From NCBI GenBank assembly GCA_051657245.1, contig JBOFKI010000070.1, positions 1 through 19,809 of the forward strand: a DNA stretch of 19,809 nt. Reading direction: 5' to 3'. Below the pieces are notes generated by a model. It did not search any database. It was not told the origin of the DNA and saw nothing but the letters and a program-made list of their open reading frames with translations. Positions 15,225 through 19,809 of this stretch are shown piece after piece. Both the position numbers and the translations under genes were made by a program. Position 1 is the stretch's first letter; every line of letters begins with the position of its first letter. Source of the stretch: JBOFFI01 sp051657245. Lineage in GTDB: Bacteria > Pseudomonadota > Alphaproteobacteria > Holosporales > JBOFFI01.

Positions 15225-15974
15225 ATGAAACAAAACCAGATAGCACAGCGCTTTGAAAAATCTGTTCAAACCTATGAGCAAGCTGCAACGGTTCAGCGTG
15301 ATATGGCAGATTTTTTGGTTTCAAGACTCATTCCATTTTTAAAGCGCCCTCCCCGCAGTATTTTGGACGTTGGATCAGGGACTGGGTACGTTGCTAAATC
15401 TCTTTGGGAGCATTATCCAAATGCTCATTATGTGTTGAATGATTTATCCGCCAGCATGTTGGCGAACGCTTCTGAAAAATTTCCAGCTGCTTGCGTGGAG
15501 CTTTGGGAAGGTGATGCGCAAGAGCTCTGTCTTCCTTCCACAGAGCTACTCGTTTCTAATTTTTGTTTTCAATGGTTTGAAAATTTGCCTCAGACTTTGG
15601 CTAAATTATGGAAAAATACAAAAATCATGGCTTTCACAACCCTTTCTGAAGCAACCTTTGGAGAGTGGCGAGAGATCTGTGAGTTAGAAAAAATTCCTTT
15701 TCAAGGGCGCGCTTATCCCGCTTCAAGCGCTTTAGAAACCATGTGTTTGGGGATTTTCCCCGGGCGTTGGCTGTTTTTTAAAGAAACGAAAACCCTCACC
15801 TTTCAGCATAGTTTTTCTTTCCTGCGATATCTTTGTGCGTTGGGGGCTGGGGCTAAACACGATTCTTCACCAAAGCTTTCTCCAGGGGATTTAAAAAAAA
15901 TGCTGGGTTATTCTGACGCCTTTTCTGTGACTTATGAGATTTTTATGGCAATGCTTGCAAAAGAAGGGTGTTAA
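15225..15974 (+). CDS. bioC: Malonyl-ACP O-methyltransferase BioC
   Basis: 249 residues. BioC methylates malonyl-ACP with S-adenosylmethionine so that the fatty acid machinery can build pimeloyl-ACP for biotin. The N-terminus has the BioC-type IAQRFEKSVQTYEQAATVQ block, the SAM-binding motif LDVGSGTGY is at 47-55, and the BioC-like SNFCFQWF motif at 111-118 corresponds to SN-x-QW in the family. The C-terminal region (about 185-230) is the variable substrate lid. Its position three genes from bioD supports the assignment. A generic class I methyltransferase is the only alternative. Confidence 0.88.
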   Translation: MKQNQIAQRFEKSVQTYEQAATVQRDMADFLVSRLIPFLKRPPRSILDVGSGTGYVAKSLWEHYPNAHYVLNDLSASMLANASEKFPAACVELWEGDAQELCLPSTELLVSNFCFQWFENLPQTLAKLWKNTKIMAFTTLSEATFGEWREICELEKIPFQGRAYPASSALETMCLGIFPGRWLFFKETKTLTFQHSFSFLRYLCALGAGAKHDSSPKLSPGDLKKMLGYSDAFSVTYEIFMAMLAKEGC

Positions 15975-15975
15975 G

Positions 15976-16854
15976 ATGAACCAAAAGGCCGGGGATCAAC
16001 CTCCAGGCTCGCTTTTTCGAGCGGTTTGCTTGATGATGCTTGCCATTGGTGTTTATGCTTCACAAGATTTGTTGATTAAGCTTATCAGCCAAGAGGTAAG
16101 CTTGGGCCAGATCGTTTTTTTCAGATCAACCGTTTCTTTCATCCCTATTGTGCTGATGGCTTTCATCACACGCACGCCCCTCAGCCTCAAGACCCAGCAA
16201 TTTTCCAAGCATTTTTTTCGAGCCATCCTCGCATTTGTGGCGTTGTTATGTTTTGTGCATGCCTTCACCCAAATGCCACTGGCCCAAGCCTATACCCTCA
16301 CCTTCACAGCACCACTTTTTATGACAGCACTCAGCTGGCTTTGGCTGAAGGAACCCATTGATGTGTACCGATGGGGATGTGTATGTCTTGGGTTTATCGG
16401 AGTTTGGATTGTGGCGAATCCAGATATCCATTTTTTCACAGGGGCTTCTTTTGTAACCCTTTTGGGAGGGCTTGCCTACGCTGGGTCGCTGCTTTTTATC
16501 CGAGATTTAAACCGAACGGATAGCAGCATCACTATTTTGCTTTTTTTCACCCTGGTCAGCATGATAGCAGGGGCTATCTTAGCTTGTTTTGCCTGGAGCC
16601 CCCTTTCTTTAGAAAATTTTCAAATTCTTGTTGGGATTGGTATCCTCGGAGGTACCGCCCAATGCCTGATGACCCAAGCATTTTGTATGAGGCCTGCTTC
16701 TGTTTTAGCACCCTTTGATTATATCGCCTTGTTATGGGGTTTGGCCCTGGATTATTATCTCTTTCATTGCATGCCTACGATGTCTGGTTTGGTGGGGGCT
16801 GGCTTTATTGTAGCAGCAGGCGGGTTGATGCTTTTTCACGAGAAAAAAAAATGA
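15976..16854 (+). CDS. EamA/DMT-family transporter in the biotin cluster
   Basis: 292 residues from ATG 15976, one base after the bioC stop and with AGAAGGG seven bases before it; an upstream in-frame ATG inside bioC is rejected. About ten hydrophobic spans are visible, arranged as two EamA repeats (each with the pattern of a span, LI-x-VSLGQIVFFRS-like loop, then a PLAQAYTLTFTAPLF segment in the first repeat). It is an inner-membrane permease. Homologues in intracellular bacteria import S-adenosylmethionine or other metabolites. Sandwiched between bioC (a SAM-using enzyme) and bioD, it may move SAM, a biotin intermediate or biotin itself. That is inference from position; the substrate cannot be read from sequence. 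Confidence 0.9.
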   Translation: MNQKAGDQPPGSLFRAVCLMMLAIGVYASQDLLIKLISQEVSLGQIVFFRSTVSFIPIVLMAFITRTPLSLKTQQFSKHFFRAILAFVALLCFVHAFTQMPLAQAYTLTFTAPLFMTALSWLWLKEPIDVYRWGCVCLGFIGVWIVANPDIHFFTGASFVTLLGGLAYAGSLLFIRDLNRTDSSITILLFFTLVSMIAGAILACFAWSPLSLENFQILVGIGILGGTAQCLMTQAFCMRPASVLAPFDYIALLWGLALDYYLFHCMPTMSGLVGAGFIVAAGGLMLFHEKKK

Positions 16855-16864
16855 GATAGGGGCC

Positions 16865-17479
16865 ATGGGACTATTTATCACAGGTACGGGAACCGATGTG
16901 GGCAAAACAGTGGTTTCTGCATGGATTTGTCTTCATACCCAAGCAGGGTATTGGAAGCCTATTCAAACGGGGACATCCCAAGGGACAGACACTGATTTTT
17001 TGAGGAAATTGGGAGTCGCTCCTTGCTATCCTGAGCGTTACGCTTTTAAGGAAGCTTTATCGCCCCACACGGCGGCAAGGCGAGAAGGTGTGCGGATTGA
17101 GCTGGAAGAGATTATCCCCCTTCCTTTTTCAGAAACAACCGTGATTGTGGAGGGGGCTGGCGGTGTGCTGGTTCCTCTCAACGAAGACGTGCTGATGATT
17201 GACTTGATCCAGCGCCTTGGGATGCCGGTTTTGATTGTGGCGCATGCTGGGCTTGGAACCCTTAACCATACCTTGTTGACGCTGGAATCGTTGCAAAAGC
17301 GTGACATTCCCATCAAGGGGATCGTGCTCAACGGACCGTCTAACCCTGATAACAAGCAATTTTTAGAATATTATGGAAAGATAGAAGTTCTGGCAGAGCT
17401 TGAACCGTTTCATTCCCTAACCCGAGACGCGCTTTTGCGCGTGCCTTTACCAAGCTCAATCGGATGTTGCTTTTCTTGA
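16865..17479 (+). CDS. bioD: Dethiobiotin synthetase
   Basis: 204 residues. BioD closes the ureido ring of dethiobiotin from 7,8-diaminopelargonate, CO2 and ATP. The P-loop GTGTDVGKT spans 7-15 (Lys14), YWKPIQTG follows with the catalytic Lys31, and VEGAGGVLVP lies at 95-104. GGGG precedes the ATG closely, ten bases after the transporter stop. It is slightly short at the C-terminus compared with some homologues but the active-site elements are intact. bioA, bioB and bioF, the flanking steps, are absent from this window. Confidence 0.95.
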   Translation: MGLFITGTGTDVGKTVVSAWICLHTQAGYWKPIQTGTSQGTDTDFLRKLGVAPCYPERYAFKEALSPHTAARREGVRIELEEIIPLPFSETTVIVEGAGGVLVPLNEDVLMIDLIQRLGMPVLIVAHAGLGTLNHTLLTLESLQKRDIPIKGIVLNGPSNPDNKQFLEYYGKIEVLAELEPFHSLTRDALLRVPLPSSIGCCFS

Positions 17480-17487
17480 AGTCAGGC

Positions 17488-18246
17488 TCAGGCTTTCCCT
17501 GCTTCTTGAAGAAACTGTTGGTAAGCTTCAAGGGTTCCTAGGTGATACCAACTTCCCTCCCATGTCACCCCATAAAGGCGTTTACGGTGTAATAGCTGGT
17601 CCCACATCAAACGGTTAGAAAAAACAACATCCGTGATGCCATCGTAGGCACGGGGATGAAGCAATTGAACGCCCCCAAAAACAAAAGGTGCTTCTGGTTT
17701 GTCTCCTCGCCAAGAAAGCCTCCCTTGAGAATTTTTGAAAAAACTTCCTGGGCCTTCATATCCAAAAGCCTTTTCTCTTGGAATCAAAAGCAGCAGCGCA
17801 TCCATCGTTGTTTCATCCCACGCTTCAATCAAGGTTTCCAGGCAGGAAGGGGGATAATTTTTCCAAAAAATATCTCCATTGATCAGCAAGAACGGTTTAT
17901 TTTTAAACTCTGGAAGTACGCGTTTAACACCGCCACCTGTGTCCAGCAAAACTTCTTCCCTTGAAAAAAGCAGGGTCATGTTGCGGGGATTTTGATCACA
18001 ATATGCTTCTACTTCTTTTCCTAAATGAAACGTGTTGATAACGGTTTTGTTGATATTTTCCCTTTCAAGATAGCCCAACAAATGGTCTAAAAGAGGTGTC
18101 CCTAAAACGTTCAACAGAATTTTGGGTTGGGTTTCTGTTAAAGGAAGCATCCGCCGCCCATATCCAGCCGCAAGAATCATCGCTGTTTTAGGTTTTTGAA
18201 ACTCAGCCTTTGGCTTGGGTTTAGATTGAGGTTTGAGGAGTTTCAT
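17488..18246 (-). CDS. murU: MurNAc-1-phosphate uridylyltransferase MurU
   Basis: 252 residues, nucleotidyltransferase family. Residues 23-43 carry the signature LAAGYGRRMLPLTETQPKIL, where Gly/Arg/Lys bind the nucleotide, and NGDIFW at 124-129 holds the metal-binding Asp. Placement directly after amgK (14-base gap) identifies it as MurU, which makes UDP-MurNAc from MurNAc-1-phosphate and UTP, bypassing fosfomycin-sensitive MurA. The first 20 residues are an unusual Lys/Pro-rich extension (MKLLKPQSKPKPKAEF) before the fold; no good Shine-Dalgarno is seen, so the start may be coupled to amgK. A GlmU- or RfbA-like activity is less likely. Confidence 0.88.
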   Translation of the reverse strand: MKLLKPQSKPKPKAEFQKPKTAMILAAGYGRRMLPLTETQPKILLNVLGTPLLDHLLGYLERENINKTVINTFHLGKEVEAYCDQNPRNMTLLFSREEVLLDTGGGVKRVLPEFKNKPFLLINGDIFWKNYPPSCLETLIEAWDETTMDALLLLIPREKAFGYEGPGSFFKNSQGRLSWRGDKPEAPFVFGGVQLLHPRAYDGITDVVFSNRLMWDQLLHRKRLYGVTWEGSWYHLGTLEAYQQFLQEAGKA

Positions 18247-18260
18247 GGGGATTTATTTTC

Positions 18261-19337
18261 TTAAAATAGGGAACGCATAGAACGTGGAACCAACTGATCA
18301 AAGCTGTAACGCAATTCATCAAACAAAGTGTGTGCCAAAGCCGTTTCTAGATATCGCAAAACCCGAGGCAGGTGGTGAAGATGTTGGGATTTTTGATCCC
18401 GGAGGGAAAGGCGCGCAAAAATGCCTAAAATTTTTGTGGCCCTTTGAGCACCAAGGAGCAAATATTCATGTTCAAAAGCTTCTCGGTCAAAAGAGGCAGG
18501 TTGAGCGCTTAAATAGTATTGTTTGCAAACTTTTGCAAGTTCTGGATCCACATCGAGGCGAGCATCCTCCAGCAATGAGACAAGATCATAGGCTGTTGGA
18601 CCATAGAGAGCATCTTGAAAATCAAGCAAACCGCACTGATGCAAGCCTTCGCCTGAACAATCCATCAAATTATCTACGTGGTAGTCTTTCAACACAAGGG
18701 AGATTCTGTCTGATGTAAATGTTTCTTCAAGAGGGGAAAGCACATCTCGCCAAAGGGACAGGAAAGAGGATTTCTCTTGGGAAGAAAGGTGCTTCATGCA
18801 TAAAAAAGGGTAATACCAATCGGCCCATAAGCTAACTTCTTCAAGAAGCGCAGGCAGGTCAAATAAAGCTAAATCTGTTTTTTTTGAAGATGGGGCTTCG
18901 AGGCGATGCAAATGAATCAGCACATCCACAGCACGTTTGTAAAGGGGAAGGGATTGGTGTCCTTGGCGCAGAAGTCGTTGATAGGTTTTATCCCCAAAAT
19001 CTTCCAGCAAAAAAAGACCTTTTTCAAAGTCATATGCGTAAGTCTCAGGTACACGAAGATGGATACCTGCCAATCGCTTTGAGATGCTGAGAAATTTTTG
19101 GCCTATTTTTTGCTCTTCTACAGGAATGTGCATTAAAACAGCCTGTTTTATCTCATGGCTTTTTGTTTTAAGAATCAGAGGTTTTGTGAAAATGAGGCGC
19201 TCATACCAACGGGTTGAGCAATCCTGAGCTAAAAATTGCTTTTGATAGTTGCTTTCAACAATTCCTAATTTTTCCAGAAAAGCCGGAAGGTTGGGCTGAA
19301 GCTGGGACTCAGGATTTAAATAATTAACTGAACTCAT
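18261..19337 (-). CDS. amgK: Anomeric MurNAc/GlcNAc kinase AmgK
   Basis: 358 residues, aminoglycoside phosphotransferase (APH) fold. The catalytic loop LVLKDYHVDNLM (215-226) has the Brenner-type Asp, and LLDFQDALYGPTAYDL (237-252) has the metal-binding Asp; both match AmgK rather than drug-resistance kinases. AmgK phosphorylates the anomeric carbon of MurNAc, the step before MurU. In many alphaproteobacteria this kinase is fused to the tRNA-modification ATPase TsaE; here it stands alone. It is the first gene of a two-gene unit with a strong upstream promoter. Start ATG 19337 has only a weak Shine-Dalgarno. Confidence 0.9.
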   Translation of the reverse strand: MSSVNYLNPESQLQPNLPAFLEKLGIVESNYQKQFLAQDCSTRWYERLIFTKPLILKTKSHEIKQAVLMHIPVEEQKIGQKFLSISKRLAGIHLRVPETYAYDFEKGLFLLEDFGDKTYQRLLRQGHQSLPLYKRAVDVLIHLHRLEAPSSKKTDLALFDLPALLEEVSLWADWYYPFLCMKHLSSQEKSSFLSLWRDVLSPLEETFTSDRISLVLKDYHVDNLMDCSGEGLHQCGLLDFQDALYGPTAYDLVSLLEDARLDVDPELAKVCKQYYLSAQPASFDREAFEHEYLLLGAQRATKILGIFARLSLRDQKSQHLHHLPRVLRYLETALAHTLFDELRYSFDQLVPRSMRSLF

Positions 19338-19384
19338 GGATAAACATAATCTGCAGAAATCTTTTAACCGTACAACGCTTTCAT

Positions 19385-19413
19385 TTTATAGAAAAAAATA
19401 AAAAATTTGTAAA
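19385..19413 (-). promoter_or_regulatory. Sigma70-type promoter of amgK-murU
   Basis: On the minus strand TTTACA (19408-19413), a 17-base spacer of A/T, and TATAAA (19385-19390), each box matching consensus at five of six positions. Transcription would start near 19378, about 40 bases before the amgK ATG. The region up to 19502 is otherwise AT-rich and gene-free. Confidence 0.6.
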
Positions 19414-19502
19414 TTTTAAAATCAAAAAATAGCGAATAAAAACAATATCTTTTGAAAAAAAAGCTTCGAAAGGAGATTGAGCGAGAATTTGGTTTAACCT
19501 AC

Positions 19503-19809
19503 ATGTATAGTCCCAGGTTGTGATGGTGTAACATGCAAGAAATTACCCTCGAAGGAGGACTTATGGGACAGATATTACACGGATGCGCCAAAACGACTGA
19601 GGCAGTGCGTAGGGCAATCAAACATAGTCAAGAAAGTTTGAAAAAACTTGCTCAAAAATATGCCATTAACCCAAAAACGGTTGCGAAGTGGAAGAAGCGA
19701 GAAACAGCGAAAGATATTCCGATGGGGTCAAAAAACCCGCATTCCACAACGGTTTACCTTGGAGGAGGAAGCCGCATGCGTAGCGTTTCGCAAGCATACG
19801 TTATTGCCC
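19503..19809 (+). mobile_element. IS481-family insertion sequence, left part (runs off the window)
   Basis: The sequence starting near TGTATAGTCCCAGGTTGTG is typical of IS481-type ends, and a transposase start follows about 35 bases later. The right half lies beyond the window, so the target duplication and right inverted repeat cannot be checked. It inserted upstream of the amgK promoter and points away from it. Confidence 0.75.
19563..19809 (+). pseudogene. IS481-family transposase, 5' part with +1 frameshift
   Basis: The ATG at 19563 follows AAGGAGG (19552-19558). The first 63 codons encode the N-terminal helix-turn-helix of the family: MGQILHGCAKTTEAVRRAI, then LKKLAQKYAINPKTVAKWKKRE, then a Pro/Ser linker ending PHSTT. 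From about 19752 the expected continuation FTLEEEAACVAFRKHTLLP is found only in the +1 frame, so one extra base (or two lost) breaks the reading frame. It could be a real inactivating mutation, an error in the sequence, or less likely a programmed shift. The DDE catalytic core lies outside the window. Confidence 0.75.

Noticed and set aside
17460..17520. Terminator between bioD and murU
   Set aside because: Only short CTTC/GAAG repeats with no GC-rich stem plus T-run; the two genes converge too closely to show a clear intrinsic terminator.
18281..18372. Possible fused TsaE remainder in AmgK
   Set aside because: The protein has only the APH fold with normal length; no P-loop of TsaE is present.

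Overview
The window looks like chromosomal DNA from an alphaproteobacterium, most plausibly a host-associated or intracellular one of the Holosporales/Rickettsiales type. This is an inference. It rests on alphaproteobacterial-type housekeeping proteins (S2, EF-Ts, RF1, IHF-alpha, HflKC, AmgK/MurU), moderate-to-low GC, decayed insertion-sequence remains, a partial biotin gene set with a drug/metabolite-type transporter, and one secreted or membrane protein whose tail reads like a eukaryotic phosphotyrosine signalling tail. No rRNA, tRNA or CRISPR array was seen.

Layout. 1-312: remains of an IS630-type transposase. 313-5036 (minus strand): translation/nucleotide operon rpsB-tsf-pyrH-frr-tldD, with a good sigma70-type promoter at 5168-5196 and a leader of about 125 nt. 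5197-5814: a second decayed IS630 fragment followed by AT-rich DNA. 5815-7191 (plus): the orphan 458-residue protein, the most interesting gene here. 7188-8363 (minus): GT4 glycosyltransferase, convergent with it. 8364-9039: gene-free, AT-rich, with a possible degraded IS481 end. 9040-9351: ihfA. 9355-10401 (minus): mrp/apbC Fe-S carrier. 10520-17479 (plus): a run of closely packed genes hflK-hflC-efp-prfA-(GNAT/Nudix fusion)-bioC-(EamA transporter)-bioD. 17488-19337 (minus): amgK-murU cell-wall sugar salvage pair with its own strong promoter. 19503 to the end: left part of an IS481-family element whose transposase shows a +1 frameshift.

How the parts fit. The left operon serves translation, with S2, EF-Ts and the recycling factor, plus UMP kinase and a TldD protease. 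The central plus-strand run combines membrane protein quality control (HflKC), translation (EF-P, RF1), nucleotide-pool or acetyl-transfer housekeeping (fusion protein) and two biotin steps separated by a transporter. The right pair recycles MurNAc to UDP-MurNAc. The orphan protein sits beside transposon debris and a sugar transferase. It has a signal peptide, a possible second hydrophobic segment, a C-terminal glycine-zipper membrane span, and a 142-residue tail with YVEM, YEEI, YDTP, YSVV and a PxxPxR motif packed into about 50 residues. That combination is typical of effectors phosphorylated by host kinases and has not been recognised here as any named family.
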